A stretch of DNA of 64,000 nt from Saccharomycopsis phalli (GCA_020342235.1 CP073215.1:558001-622000); one strand, 5' to 3'; positions 1-9,716 are shown, counted from the stretch's first letter. Translations and numbers: made by a program. Notes: a model not told the origin generated them from the letters alone.

Positions 1-119
1 CACTCGCCAGTTGACCTCTACAATAGCCATGGCTACTTGACTTTGTCATTTGATTTTATTTATATTTTCCTTGGATGTAATGAAGAAGATGAAGGGGTTG
101 ACCTAAAATTCTATTTACC

Positions 120-430
120 GTCTGGTTGGCTCAGGAAATGGGCTAGCCAAGTCCATTTCGTCTGCACAATAGCACTGTGTGTTTCTCATGACCTCTGATT
201 ATTATCAAGGTCGTCATTGCTCTGCTTGAAAGTTTGATTTTGCTTTTTGTCTTTTACTTGCTTTTTAACCAATCATCTGAACAAGGTCAATGGTCTAGCC
301 AGGACCATTTTCATTGACCAAAGAATGTGTCTTGGCTTTTGCATATGTAAATAGCCAACTATTCAAGAATAGTCGAGCGAATATATTTAGCTATTTTACA
401 ACTCGTATTCTAGTTGTTATATTACATTGT
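120..430 (+). repeat. Dispersed unclassified repeat (family R2), two partial copies
   Basis: Two pieces share the core GGTCTAGCCAAGTCCATTT or close variants, at about 133-155 and 288-312. The second is followed about 80 bp later by a core resembling TATTTAGCTATTTTAC plus ACTCGTATTCTAGTTGTTAT (about 383-425). The same pair of cores recurs near 12.2 kb and 18.2-18.5 kb, and single cores occur near 44.9 kb and 63.1 kb. No coding capacity or terminal repeat was seen. The shared order and spacing suggest one old interspersed element of a few hundred bp, of unknown class. Positions 1-120 hold nothing recognisable. Confidence 0.5.
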
Positions 431-485
431 AGTTGTGTTATAATATTCGAGTTGTCCACTACTCAACTGAGTTTAGCTGTACTAC

Positions 486-730
486 ACATAATACAGTACT
501 ATGTAATCAGAGAACTATGTAATCAGAGAACTATGTAATCAGAGAACTATGTAATCAGAGAACTATGTAATCGCAGTACTACCTAATCACAGAACTACCT
601 AATCACAGAACTACCTAATCGCAGTTACCTAATCACAGTACTATCTAATCACTATACTATCCTATACTGTACTATCCTATACGTTACCATCTAATCACTA
701 TACTATCCAATCACTATACCATCCATACTT
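486..730. repeat. Minisatellite, 16-bp unit, 3' of the carnitine acyltransferase-like gene
   Basis: A unit close to AGAACTATGTAATCAG repeats about five times from 486. It then drifts into ACTACCTAATCAC and ACTATCCAATCACTAT variants and stops about 10 bp before the stop codon of the minus-strand gene at 740. It is the first of many 3'-flanking minisatellites in the window. Confidence 0.85.
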
Positions 731-739
731 ACATCACTC

Positions 740-2731
740 CTACTGCAACACCTCCATACTGGCCACTCGGCTCAACTGGCGGCTCTGGCCACGTGACTCG
801 AGGTTGCCGACGTCAAAGTAACCATATCCGCCAAGAGTCATGTACGATGTCGTCACCTGAGGCGCAGCGTTAAAGAGCCTCTCAATCTCCTCAAGTACCC
901 ACTCCAATGTGTCCAAAAAGCGGCCGTTTTGCCGGAAGTTCAGCGACAAGTTCACCACGGTATGGTCGTCCTTAATAATGTACCCCAAACCAAATCCATT
1001 GGGAGTGCTTGGCGTCACACCAAACAGCTTGAGTGACGGATTGCCGCAGTTGATTGCGACGAGCTCCGGCTCAAAGAGAAGATTGAACTTGCGCTCGTCA
1101 AACAAAAACGGCGGCACATTATCTTGGTGCAAGTCGACGATCTTGTCCACGCCTTTGCTGCTAATGCTATTCAAGTACTCTCGCTGGAGATATGCAAGCC
1201 GCAACGCCTTGAAGTGCTTCTCAAACCCATATCCTTGTCGGCACTTGAGCTTGGCTGCATCAATCTCGCGCACCCCGCTCTGGATGATCGCCCACCGTTT
1301 CGCAGCGTCGTTCGAAAGAAACGTCTGGCAGATCTTGACGATGCCGCTGCTCTGGATAAAACACATCTCCGAGCGCAGGTGCTCGTACATCCGCGTACTG
1401 ATGCTCTCGCAACTGCTCACACACTTACCATAGAGCGCATAATGGGTGAGCTGGATCGCAAGCTGCATCAACGAGTCAAAGTTCAACTTGTACTTTGTTG
1501 CCTTGTTCTTGCCGTACGCCACAATGCGGATCTGCTTGTCAAACTGGCACAACAAGTCGCCCAACCGGGTCTCGGCCAAGTGCAAGTTCAGCAACAACTT
1601 CCCGTTGTGGAGCGTCCATTCCAACGGGAAAAACTCGTGCTCCCCGCTGTCTGCAACCTTGATATCCGTCCAGAGCGAGTACTCATTCAGCTGGTTGATG
1701 CTCCGGGCCAATCGAAGCACTGAGTCGGTATAAATGTCACTCACGTATCGCAACACCACATTGGCGTCGTTCGACGTAGGTTCCCATACAACAGCTGCAA
1801 GACAGTCCTTGCTTACAATCAACTGCAACTTGTCATACCATCTCGAGTTGCAACTGCCCTTTTGCTGCCCACCTTCCATTCGCGACACTCCGTGACAAAT
1901 GTCCAAGTAGTCGCACTTTTTGTCATCAACAATGAACTCGTTGTTGTCCAAATTGATCACAAGCAACCCCGAATCAATTCGTTCCAATGCCTTGGCGTTG
2001 ATTGCATTCTTTTGCAACGACCGACGCAGCTTCCGCCAGCGGTCACGTGACTCGCTGGTGAAGGCACCAATGCCAATAACCGCGTCTTTTGTCTGTAAAA
2101 CATCACGGAAGATCTTCTCCAAGCTCGTCTGATTCACCAAGATGTCATACTCCTCATTGAACACCGTCAAACTAAAGAAATTTCCCCCGCAAATGATGAT
2201 CACGTGACGCGACTCCGGGAAGTGTTTGATGTTAATGCCCGAGTCCTTTTCCGACGGGAATCGTGTGCTGCCAAAAAGGTAATCAAACGAGCTCATGGTC
2301 AATTTTCGGCCGGACCGTGGCGTCACGTCCGGTGGCAAAAGTCCCCGCTTGAGCACAGAAATAAACTTCAAGCTGCTAAACGTGAGAATCGCAGCCCGTT
2401 CGCTTTGGGTCGGTGGTTTGAGCAGCCAGTGCATTGGGTCGTTTTCCACAATGAAGTATGGGTTTTTTGGCAACGTCTTGCCGCGGTATTCCGAATAGAT
2501 GTTCGTGGCATTGTGGTCCCGAACATTCGAGAAAAGATCCAAGTAGCATTGATGCTTTTGATTATAGTCCTGCAAATGCCGGTCCAAAACCGCAACAAAC
2601 TCGTTGGTTTTGAGCGACTCGAGTTCTAGCCGAGTGGCCTGGAACTCCGATTGTGGCTGCAACGGCTCATATGCTCGGATGATGCTGTCAACCGAGTCCT
2701 GGATAGAAGGTAAAGGGAGTTTTGGAAACAT
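740..2731 (-). CDS. Carnitine/choline acyltransferase family protein, probable pseudoenzyme
   Basis: The 663-residue protein spans the whole choline/carnitine acyltransferase fold, closest in feel to the yeast Yat1/Yat2/Cat2 carnitine acetyltransferases. It opens with the family-typical LPLPSIQDSVDSIIRAYEPL. It then has RWYDKLQLIV (about 297-306), LMQLAIQLTHYALYG (421-435), CESISTRMYEHLRSE (441-455) and NCGNPSLKLFG (561-571) followed by GFGLGYIIKDD. In active members the stretch after the RWFDK block carries Tyr/Trp-Glu-His with the catalytic histidine. Here it reads WEPTSNDA, so Pro318 (codon CCT, 1780-1778) replaces His. The carnitine-binding Ser-Thr-Ser ahead of NCGNP reads VAI (558-560). 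There is no C-terminal peroxisomal tripeptide and no clear presequence. The open frame is intact, so this is probably an expressed paralogue with a lost or changed activity. The family assignment is firm; the loss of function is inference. Confidence 0.85.
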   Translation of the reverse strand: MFPKLPLPSIQDSVDSIIRAYEPLQPQSEFQATRLELESLKTNEFVAVLDRHLQDYNQKHQCYLDLFSNVRDHNATNIYSEYRGKTLPKNPYFIVENDPMHWLLKPPTQSERAAILTFSSLKFISVLKRGLLPPDVTPRSGRKLTMSSFDYLFGSTRFPSEKDSGINIKHFPESRHVIIICGGNFFSLTVFNEEYDILVNQTSLEKIFRDVLQTKDAVIGIGAFTSESRDRWRKLRRSLQKNAINAKALERIDSGLLVINLDNNEFIVDDKKCDYLDICHGVSRMEGGQQKGSCNSRWYDKLQLIVSKDCLAAVVWEPTSNDANVVLRYVSDIYTDSVLRLARSINQLNEYSLWTDIKVADSGEHEFFPLEWTLHNGKLLLNLHLAETRLGDLLCQFDKQIRIVAYGKNKATKYKLNFDSLMQLAIQLTHYALYGKCVSSCESISTRMYEHLRSEMCFIQSSGIVKICQTFLSNDAAKRWAIIQSGVREIDAAKLKCRQGYGFEKHFKALRLAYLQREYLNSISSKGVDKIVDLHQDNVPPFLFDERKFNLLFEPELVAINCGNPSLKLFGVTPSTPNGFGLGYIIKDDHTVVNLSLNFRQNGRFLDTLEWVLEEIERLFNAAPQVTTSYMTLGGYGYFDVGNLESRGQSRQLSRVASMEVLQ

Positions 2732-2818
2732 GATGACGTGATGAGGAATCCCTCGGGTTGATATAGTGTGGGGCGGTCACGTGACTGCGCACGCAGCTCC
2801 GGTTGCCCGTTGAAATGG

Positions 2819-2870
2819 GTGAATGGAAGGTGAATGGAAGGTGAATGGAAGGTGAATGGAAGGTGAATGG
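2819..2870. repeat. Minisatellite GTGAATGGAAG, about 4.5 copies
   Basis: An 11-bp unit is tandemly repeated between the start of the acyltransferase-like gene and the RPS5 promoter. Confidence 0.9.
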
Positions 2871-3004
2871 ATATGGTGGAATGTAAATTGGAAGAATTAT
2901 TTCTGACTATACCCTTGGAATACTTTTGTAGTGCCAGATTGAATGTCCAATGGAGGACGGTTTGCCGTGACAGGCCCGCTTACATAAGCAGGACCAGCGG
3001 GTAT

Positions 3005-3058
3005 CACGTGCCAAGAACATGACACATTAGGGCTATTGTACCCGCATTTATTCACGTG
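3005..3058 (+). promoter_or_regulatory. RPS5 promoter with two CACGTG boxes and a Tbf1-like site
   Basis: CACGTG occurs at 3005-3010 and 3053-3058, with TTAGGGCT between them at 3027-3034 (AGCCCTAA on the other strand). The cluster lies about 105-160 bp before the RPS5 start. In Candida albicans, ribosomal protein genes are known to be driven by Tbf1 (ARCCCTAA-type site) and Cbf1 (CACGTG). That the same pair acts here is inferred from the two motifs lying side by side. Confidence 0.6.
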
Positions 3059-3162
3059 CTGTGCACGCTCCCAGTCACGGCACCCACCCACAGGGCCGGG
3101 GCGCTTAACCTGCTGAAAATGGACAAGGAATTTTTCACAGCAGCAGATTTACACAGAGCAAC

Positions 3163-3864
3163 ATGTCAGTTGAAGAACCAGTTGAGACACACGCTGAGGA
3201 GCAATTCGAGGAGCAAGAAGAAGATTTCGAGGTTGTCGCCGAGGTCAAGTACGTCGATTTGGCTACCAAGATCCCAAAGGACGTGCAAGCGGCTCAAAAC
3301 TCAATCAAATTATTCAACAAGTGGAGTTACGACGATGTCACCGTTAAGGACATTTCCTTGACCGACTATATCCAAATCCGTACCCCAGTGTTTGTGTCGC
3401 ACACCTCTGGTCGTTACGCCGCCAAGAGATTCAGAAAGGCCAACTGCCCAATCATTGAGAGATTGACCAACTCCTTGATGATGAACGGCCGTAACAACGG
3501 TAAGAAGTTGAAGGCCGTGAGAATCGTCAAGCACTCCCTTGAGATTATCCACGTCTTGACCGACCAAAACCCATTGCAAGTTGTTGTTGATGCTATTGCC
3601 AACACCGGCCCACGTGAAGACAGCACCAGAATCGGTTCTTCTGGAACCGTCAGAAGACAGGCTGTCGATGTTTCTCCATTGAGAAGAGTGAACCAGGCCA
3701 TCAGTTTGTTGACCATTGGTGCTCGTGAGTCTGCTTTCAGAAACGTTAAGACCATTGCCGAATGTTTGGCTGAGGAGTTGATTAACGCTGCCAAGGGTTC
3801 TTCTACTTCTTATGCTATCAAGAAGAAGGACGAGTTGGAGAGAGTTGCCAAGTCTAATCGTTAG
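3163..3864 (+). CDS. RPS5: 40S ribosomal protein S5 (uS7)
   Basis: The 233-residue protein is full-length eukaryotic uS7, a small-subunit head protein that contacts the mRNA exit and E site. An acidic N-terminal extension (residues 1-30) precedes the conserved body, with [42 protein letters not shown] and [16 protein letters not shown]. The C-terminus [18 protein letters not shown] is the invariant uS7 tail. It starts at the ATG at 3163 with no intron. Codon use looks strongly biased (AAG, TTG, GTC rich), as expected for a ribosomal protein gene. A Tbf1/Cbf1-type promoter cluster lies just upstream. Confidence 0.98.
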   Translation: MSVEEPVETHAEEQFEEQEEDFEVVAEVKYVDLATKIPKDVQAAQNSIKLFNKWSYDDVTVKDISLTDYIQIRTPVFVSHTSGRYAAKRFRKANCPIIERLTNSLMMNGRNNGKKLKAVRIVKHSLEIIHVLTDQNPLQVVVDAIANTGPREDSTRIGSSGTVRRQAVDVSPLRRVNQAISLLTIGARESAFRNVKTIAECLAEELINAAKGSSTSYAIKKKDELERVAKSNR

Positions 3865-4644
3865 TTGTCATGATCAAGTAATATATGGTCGAGGAGGATG
3901 TAGAATGTGTAGGATGTAGGTGGTTGTATGATTCAATTATGTATATAGGACTTGATTGGTACCTATAAGACTCAATTGGTGTCCACAGGACTTGATTGGT
4001 GTCAATAAGGGTGTAAATTGGTGTCTAAAAGACTGTAATTGAATATCTGGAGACGTAAAATGGGCATCCATGTAAAGACTGTAAATTAGCATCCATGTAA
4101 AGACATGAAATTGAGCATCCGATGACCTAAAATTCGGCATCTGAAGATAAAATCCGGCATCTGGGGGTAAATCGTCTATTAATTCAGGTCAAGACTGTAA
4201 ATCGTCTGTTTAGGTTGTAGATGTTGAAACGATGGCAAATCGCCCATTGATCTTCTGGGTAATGGTTACAGATGTAAATCGCCTATTGAGCTGGAGATTT
4301 AATCGTCTATTGAACTTGGGATATAAATACACCTTGCCAAATTCAAGTGCAAGTGTCAATTCATGCGTAAACAAGTCAGATGAAATATCATCAAAATATA
4401 CCAAGTCAGCCGTGCGATGGGCATGGTAGATTGGATTTTGGTGTCACTGGTTCGTCACGACTAGTAAAATGTCATTTCAAATGTGTAAATTCAATTCATT
4501 TCAAGTTTCATTGTCTCTAATATTTTTGAATATCCATTCCATGCTCCGCATTGTAAACATATTTCAAGTCATTTCTACAAATATATTTTAATATTTTACC
4601 TGGCTTACACTTGATATTTCATCGCATTGAACGACGACTTGATC
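3865..4644. repeat. RPS5 3' flank with a degenerate 20-25 bp repeat (3945-4330)
   Basis: From about 3945 to 4330, short phrases such as GACTTGATTGGTGTC, AAGACTGTAAATTG and GGGCATCCATGTAAAGAC recur with many substitutions. This is a decayed minisatellite immediately 3' of RPS5. The remainder to 4644 is AT-rich with no gene seen. Confidence 0.6.
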
Positions 4645-4716
4645 TTTTCCTTCCTTCCTTCCTTCTTTCCTTCCTTCCTTCTTTCCTTCCTTCCTTCTTT
4701 CCTTCCTTCCTTCTTT
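4645..4716. repeat. CTTCCTTCCTTC microsatellite
   Basis: A polypyrimidine array of CCTT tetramers with a regular CTTT interruption every 16 bp. It creates a spurious Leu/Pro/Ser/Phe-rich frame that is not a gene. Confidence 0.95.
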
Positions 4717-5934
4717 CTGCTTCTTCCTTCATCTCCTTTCCTTCTTCTTCCTTCTCCTTATCTTATCTGCTAATCAATCCATCCATATGGTTCACCACAA
4801 TCAACACAAATCACATCACCATAAACTAAATCACACAATCAACTTGTCAGCGAGAATTTCGCCGCTGTAATCAAACTTTGTACAATTGTATTCCCAAGTG
4901 TAAGCTGGAGCATGACGAAGCAAAGCAAGTATAAACCACAGTCAGTGCACCACGCAGTACAATGGCTAAATCTAAAGTAATTAATCAAACCCATGCAGAA
5001 GAGACTAAAGAAACTCTATCTAGCAGTGCAGAAATTAATAATCCGGAACCCTCTTTTTTCAATTTAATTTAAATAATTTGTTGCATCAGTGTTCCAAGGC
5101 ATCTCACGACATTGTACAGTGTTTTACTGCAAAAAGGCACAGCCAAAGTCTAATAGCCAGACGATTTACAAAAGTCTTTTGCAGGTGGATTATCCATGGA
5201 GATTGGGTTTGGAATATTCCATTTGATATTCCGACACTAGTGTACCAGCCCACGTTGAAATTTACGGTATACTAGCTGCATGCAAATATCTCACTATATT
5301 ACACATGCCTAAATGCATGTTGATAATTAAAGTACCGTCATTTGCCTTGGATCTTCTTATTTTGACGTTTCATCTTGTATTACGGGATCATCAGGTTTCT
5401 AGAGTCACCTGTGCCGCATAATAATTAGCATGGTTTGTTAGACTCGGATCCCTGCAGGGAATGTTTGTGTCGAGACTTTTTAATGGTATATAAGATACGA
5501 TGGGAAACATGGTGGAATGAGTAGAAATATGGTAAAATGAGGGGAAATGTGGTGAAATGAGTTGAAACATGGTGGAAGAGTAGAAGCATGGAGAAACGGA
5601 ATAGACAAGAAGCCCAAGATTGTCTGCTATGATTTCAAACATCAAAATGAAAAACTAGGGGATTGGCAGGCTGTCTGTTGAATCATTGTAATAAAGTTTT
5701 GTAAAAAGAAAATACAAATTTCAATCTTCGTATGTTGAAATGCCAACGTATCATGGCTATACAATAATTTATGCATGCCATAATCTCCACTCATTTTTAC
5801 CTAGTATGGTATTTAAATTTTGATCTATTTACATTTCCTATTTACCCACATTTTCCAATTGTCTTGTAATTAGTTTAGCGTCTTGTAACCAATTCAGTGT
5901 TGTCGATCAGTTTACATCTTGTAACCAGTTCAGT
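4717..5934. other. Intergenic region, no gene recognised
   Basis: No convincing CDS or RNA gene was seen. A 36-codon ATG frame at 4963-5073 (MAKSKVINQTHAEE...) has no recognisable family or support. At 5497-5592 a degenerate unit of about 20 bp around ATGGTGGAATGAGTAGAAA repeats four to five times. Confidence 0.5.
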
Positions 5935-6103
5935 CTTAACAGATAGTCTAACAGATAGTCTTAACAGATAGTCTTAACAGATAGTCTTAACAGATAGTCT
6001 TAACAGATAGTCTTAACAGATAGTCTTAACAGATAGTCTTAACAGATAGTCGTAACATCTAGTCGTAACATCTAGTCGTAACAGCTAGTCGTAACATCTA
6101 GTC
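5935..6103. repeat. Minisatellite, 13-bp unit, abutting the IBA57 stop codon
   Basis: The unit CTTAACAGATAGT repeats about nine times. It is followed by four variant units CGTAACATCTAGT that run up to the last codon of the minus-strand IBA57 gene. The array probably forms much of its 3' UTR. Confidence 0.9.
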
Positions 6104-7285
6104 TTACTCCTCATTCCACTCCTCAGGAAACCAGTCTGGAACAAAACATCCAACCCCCACCTTCCCACCACTATGCTTCACATAAAACTCCCTCCCAGGC
6201 TTGAGATACTCCTCGATATTAACAATAGCCAACCCCTGACCCCCTTCCAACGTAACTACCCTGCCAACATTTTTCTTTCGTCCAACACCCACACTTGTGC
6301 CAAATGGAGATTTGCCAAACGGAGACGTGCCTTCCGGTTCCAGACTCGCGTCGTTGCTTGGCACGTCCCCAGTCTCCTCGAAATATATGCTAGTGTCTTC
6401 CAACGAAGAAACGTCGGAATCCAATTCAATGGGCAACAACCGCTTTCGAACCACGCCCCGAAAAAAAGTACGGTGTGTCAATTCCTGCCCCACATAGCAG
6501 CCCTTGTGGAACGAAATGACAGGACTGCTTTCTTGGCCGTCGATGCCCATTAGATTGTAGTTTAATTCCAACGGCAAATACTTCCCGCTCAGCAATTCAT
6601 GCTCATTGACCTCAGCAATTCCTTCGAGCCTGCGCTGCTGCTCAAACAGCCGTTGGTCTACTTCTTGGCACTCCACCAAGTCCGACAACTGGACCTGCGC
6701 ATCGGTGACGATTCGCACTCCACGCAACCCCCTTTCGTCCAAAGCAACCCCCCGGACCATTTCCCGCTGTGCTGGATCGCGGAATTGCTCCTGTAAAAAC
6801 CGGTCCATCCTGGTCTGCGCGTCCTCATAATCCCGCCCGTGCTTTGCGCCTAGACCCGCCTGGAAAAGCGCGTCGTCATGCACGTAGTAGCCGCAAAGAC
6901 CCGCCCAAGACACCTCGACCCGGCTGGCCAACTTGTGCATTGAAAAAATACTAAGCAAGTGCAGGGCGACTCCAGACTCGATCAAGTAGCCGTTTGCATT
7001 GGTAAACGGGGATAATGGATACACCCAAATGTCCAGGACAAGCCTGCCGGTGGAATTCAACATTAGCGAGTACTGGCCCAACTTTTTGTACTCGAGCGGC
7101 TCGATATAATTGTATGCCTGCTTACTAATGTACCAGCTGCGATCCTGGGCAATTGTACCGGGGATGTTTCCCAAGCGGCTGGTGACGAGTCCATTGAGGA
7201 ATTTTGCCGAGTCACTTCCGGTGATTTTGAGAAACTGGGTACCGAGTCGCGAGTAATGAAGCATTGAATGACAATAACGCGGCAC
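6104..7285 (-). CDS. IBA57: Mitochondrial Fe-S cluster assembly factor IBA57 (CAF17 family)
   Basis: The 393-residue protein belongs to the GcvT-like, folate-binding-fold family. Its signature KGCYVGQE lies in SFHKGCYVGQELTHRTFFRG (about residues 260-279). Family members act with Isa1/Isa2 in the mitochondrial matrix to mature 4Fe-4S clusters on aconitase-type and radical-SAM enzymes. The N-terminal part (YSRLGTQFLKITGSDSAKFL, NGLVTSRL) matches the first folate-fold half. Start Met1 at 7285 is used; Met8 at 7264 is an alternative, and either gives a short, weakly basic leader. It is divergent from the HDA-complex gene, sharing a promoter of about 118 bp with four CACGTG boxes. A 13-bp minisatellite abuts its 3' end. 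Confidence 0.93.
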   Translation of the reverse strand: MPRYCHSMLHYSRLGTQFLKITGSDSAKFLNGLVTSRLGNIPGTIAQDRSWYISKQAYNYIEPLEYKKLGQYSLMLNSTGRLVLDIWVYPLSPFTNANGYLIESGVALHLLSIFSMHKLASRVEVSWAGLCGYYVHDDALFQAGLGAKHGRDYEDAQTRMDRFLQEQFRDPAQREMVRGVALDERGLRGVRIVTDAQVQLSDLVECQEVDQRLFEQQRRLEGIAEVNEHELLSGKYLPLELNYNLMGIDGQESSPVISFHKGCYVGQELTHRTFFRGVVRKRLLPIELDSDVSSLEDTSIYFEETGDVPSNDASLEPEGTSPFGKSPFGTSVGVGRKKNVGRVVTLEGGQGLAIVNIEEYLKPGREFYVKHSGGKVGVGCFVPDWFPEEWNEE

Positions 7286-7300
7286 TGGGTTTTCGATAGT

Positions 7301-7362
7301 GGCACGTGATACAACTGGTTATATCACGTGCCATAATTATTCTGTGAATCACGTGCCACGTG
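7301..7362. promoter_or_regulatory. Divergent IBA57/HDA promoter with four CACGTG boxes
   Basis: CACGTG lies at 7303-7308, 7325-7330, 7350-7355 and 7357-7362. The first two are embedded in a perfect 10-bp inverted repeat, GGCACGTGAT (7301-7310) and ATCACGTGCC (7323-7332). A TATA-like CATATAAG follows at about 7366. CACGTG is the site of Cbf1/Ino2-Ino4-type bHLH factors; which factor acts here is not shown. Confidence 0.65.
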
Positions 7363-7403
7363 ACCCATATAAGGGCGACGATTTCTGTCATTTGATACAA
7401 CCG

Positions 7404-9716
7404 ATGGACATCTCACGGATTTTGGATGGAACTCCAGAACCTCTGGCTGTTCCAGTCATCGAGGCACCTTCTTACAACAATTCTCGCAAAGAGTATAGTC
7501 TTCCTACGCCAATGGCAGATTTTCAAAAGGAGTTGACCGACGCGATTGTCAGTTCGCATTACTCGGACATTCTCAAGTACTTTGAGACAAACCATAAGGA
7601 TGATCATGTGCTAATTGACTCGCTCCAGAAGCTCTACCTCCATCTCCAGCTTATTTCGGTCCATCCGTACTTGCTTATTTCGCACTTTATGCCGAAATCG
7701 CTCGTGTCCAAGGATATTCCCATGAAGTTGGCGCAGACCAGCGGCAAGTTCAGGCTTCTCAAGTGGATTCTCGATATATATTCCGGGGTCGCCGAGTTTC
7801 GTCAGATCCTTCGAGGACTTCTCCACCATTCCACCGACACATCCAAGAAGCATAACCAGCAGGTGGTGCATCAGGCCAAGGCGAAGATGCTCAAGCAGCC
7901 GGATGTTTCGCGGGAGATTGTCATTGTTGCGCGTCCGTCTGCGCTAGATTTGGTCGAGTCATTGATAATAGGCTTGAAGATCCGCTATATAAAGCATACA
8001 GGCACCTATCTCCGGACCCCGGCCTTTGATTGCCACGACTATGCTACGCGGGTTTCTGGGTGTCCGATTAATGTCAATGGGAGTCTCCGGAACTATTTGG
8101 ATGCGTCTGGTTTTAATTTGCAGCCGTTTTTCGACATTACCGTGCATCTTGTATCGTCCTGTGATTTTCAAAGCCTAGATTCGGGCAAAATGAGCCCCGA
8201 GTCTAATCAAGTGGATTCGGGCCAAGTGAATTCGGGCCAAGTGGATTCGGGCCAAGTGGATTTCGAGTCTAATCAAGTGGATTCCAAGTCTAGTCAGGTG
8301 AATTCAGACCAAGTGAATTCCAAGTCGGCTTCCAAGTCGGCATCCAAATCGGCATCCAAATCGGCATCCAAATCAGCTTCCAAATCAGCTTCCAAATCAA
8401 TTTCCAAATCAGCTTCCAAACCCCCATCCCAACCCATAGAAATCACCCAGCCAGACCTAATAATTGCCCTCGACTTGTCCGTCGACTCTGAAAACCCATC
8501 CTTTGCCCAGCTCAGAGGTTCAGCCCCACTACTCCGCTTGACCCCAGCATACACCGTGGAACATGTTGCATTGGGATTTGGATACAAGAATCACGATATT
8601 GACGAACGGTTCCGCAACACCATCAGCGCAGTGGTGGTTGAACGAGGCAAAGTCGGGCAGATTGACTCGAATCTCCGGTCGTTGTACAGCAGCCAGTTGG
8701 TCTTTTTATCCGACTGGCTTCTCCGGGGTGCCAGCTGGCCGTTACCGGCGATGGCGTCGGTGCCGATCTACGCGCCACAGGACGTGGAAAAATCGCTTCT
8801 TACCGAGGTGAGATATGTCCAGGAGGACGACTACTCTGACTTTGATGACGACACCAAGACCGAGCGGCACCACCAGCTCGAATTCGAGGACTATGCCCAG
8901 TTCCGCCGGACAGTGCTCCTAACCAAGAACGACGAGTTTTACCTTGGCAAACGGCTCCGGAACCGGTACTTGGTGAATCCGTTGGCGGACCGGCTGGCGG
9001 TGATTGGCATTGGGCAGGCGAATTTCGGCAAGATCGAGCAGTACTACGAGTATCTTTCGCGGGAGTTGATTCTCACGCACTTTGAGATCTTCGAGGTGAA
9101 CTTGAGGTATTTGCAGTACCAAAAGGCCGGAGGAAACGCAGCGATATCCCGGCCGCTCAATGGAGCACATAACCAGGAAGCAAGGGCCAATCTCGCGGAG
9201 TTTGAGGGTTTTTTGCAGCAGTATCGGGAGTTGAAGCGGCAGCACGAGCAGCTTGTTGCGCAGCGGGACGCGGTGCGCGTGCGGCTCGACGGTCTGGCTG
9301 GGAATTTGGAACGGCTTCGTGGAGGATTGGAGTCGTTGGACGGGTCAGGGCCTGTGGGATACGACGAATGGAGAAGCAACCAGCGGGAGATATTCCGGCT
9401 TGAGGAGAGGCGGGCCGAGCTTGAGGAGAAGAACCAGGCTCGGAGACACGAGCTCCAGTACTTGGAGATTGAGCTCAAGAAGCTTGAGGCTCTTGATGTG
9501 GAGCAGGGAGTGCGACTTGAGGAGAAGCGGGCCCTTGCATCAAGCTGCCAAGAGAGAGTGGCTGGGTTTTACGAGGAGTATGGGGAGTTTGTCGCGAGCA
9601 ACAAGCGGCGGAAGACGCAGGAGCTTATCTGCGATGTGGATTCGTTGATTCTCGATGTGCGACGAGCGGTTGCCAAGGACACTGTACCGTCTAACCGGCA
9701 CCGGCGCCGGAAATAG
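7404..9716 (+). CDS. HDA1 histone deacetylase complex subunit (HDA2/HDA3 family)
   Basis: From the ATG at 7404 the protein has 770 residues. The frame stays open upstream into the shared promoter, but MDISRILDGTPEPLAVPV is the natural start. The segment YSLPTPMADFQKELTDAIVS, then HYSDILKYFE and HPYLLISHFMPKSL, is typical of class II HDA complex subunits 2/3. These have a helicase-like N-terminal half and a C-terminal coiled coil, and hold Hda1 deacetylase at chromatin. Residues about 565-745 are rich in heptad-like E/L/R pattern (coiled coil). Between them (genomic 8190-8420) are two coding minisatellites, giving SGQVDSGQVD and SASK-type repeats, probably a flexible linker. Whether it corresponds to Hda2 or Hda3 cannot be decided by eye. 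Confidence 0.88.
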   Translation: MDISRILDGTPEPLAVPVIEAPSYNNSRKEYSLPTPMADFQKELTDAIVSSHYSDILKYFETNHKDDHVLIDSLQKLYLHLQLISVHPYLLISHFMPKSLVSKDIPMKLAQTSGKFRLLKWILDIYSGVAEFRQILRGLLHHSTDTSKKHNQQVVHQAKAKMLKQPDVSREIVIVARPSALDLVESLIIGLKIRYIKHTGTYLRTPAFDCHDYATRVSGCPINVNGSLRNYLDASGFNLQPFFDITVHLVSSCDFQSLDSGKMSPESNQVDSGQVNSGQVDSGQVDFESNQVDSKSSQVNSDQVNSKSASKSASKSASKSASKSASKSASKSISKSASKPPSQPIEITQPDLIIALDLSVDSENPSFAQLRGSAPLLRLTPAYTVEHVALGFGYKNHDIDERFRNTISAVVVERGKVGQIDSNLRSLYSSQLVFLSDWLLRGASWPLPAMASVPIYAPQDVEKSLLTEVRYVQEDDYSDFDDDTKTERHHQLEFEDYAQFRRTVLLTKNDEFYLGKRLRNRYLVNPLADRLAVIGIGQANFGKIEQYYEYLSRELILTHFEIFEVNLRYLQYQKAGGNAAISRPLNGAHNQEARANLAEFEGFLQQYRELKRQHEQLVAQRDAVRVRLDGLAGNLERLRGGLESLDGSGPVGYDEWRSNQREIFRLEERRAELEEKNQARRHELQYLEIELKKLEALDVEQGVRLEEKRALASSCQERVAGFYEEYGEFVASNKRRKTQELICDVDSLILDVRRAVAKDTVPSNRHRRRK

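Noticed and set aside
4963-5073. 36-codon ATG frame after the CTTC microsatellite
   Set aside because: Too short and without homology or supporting signals.
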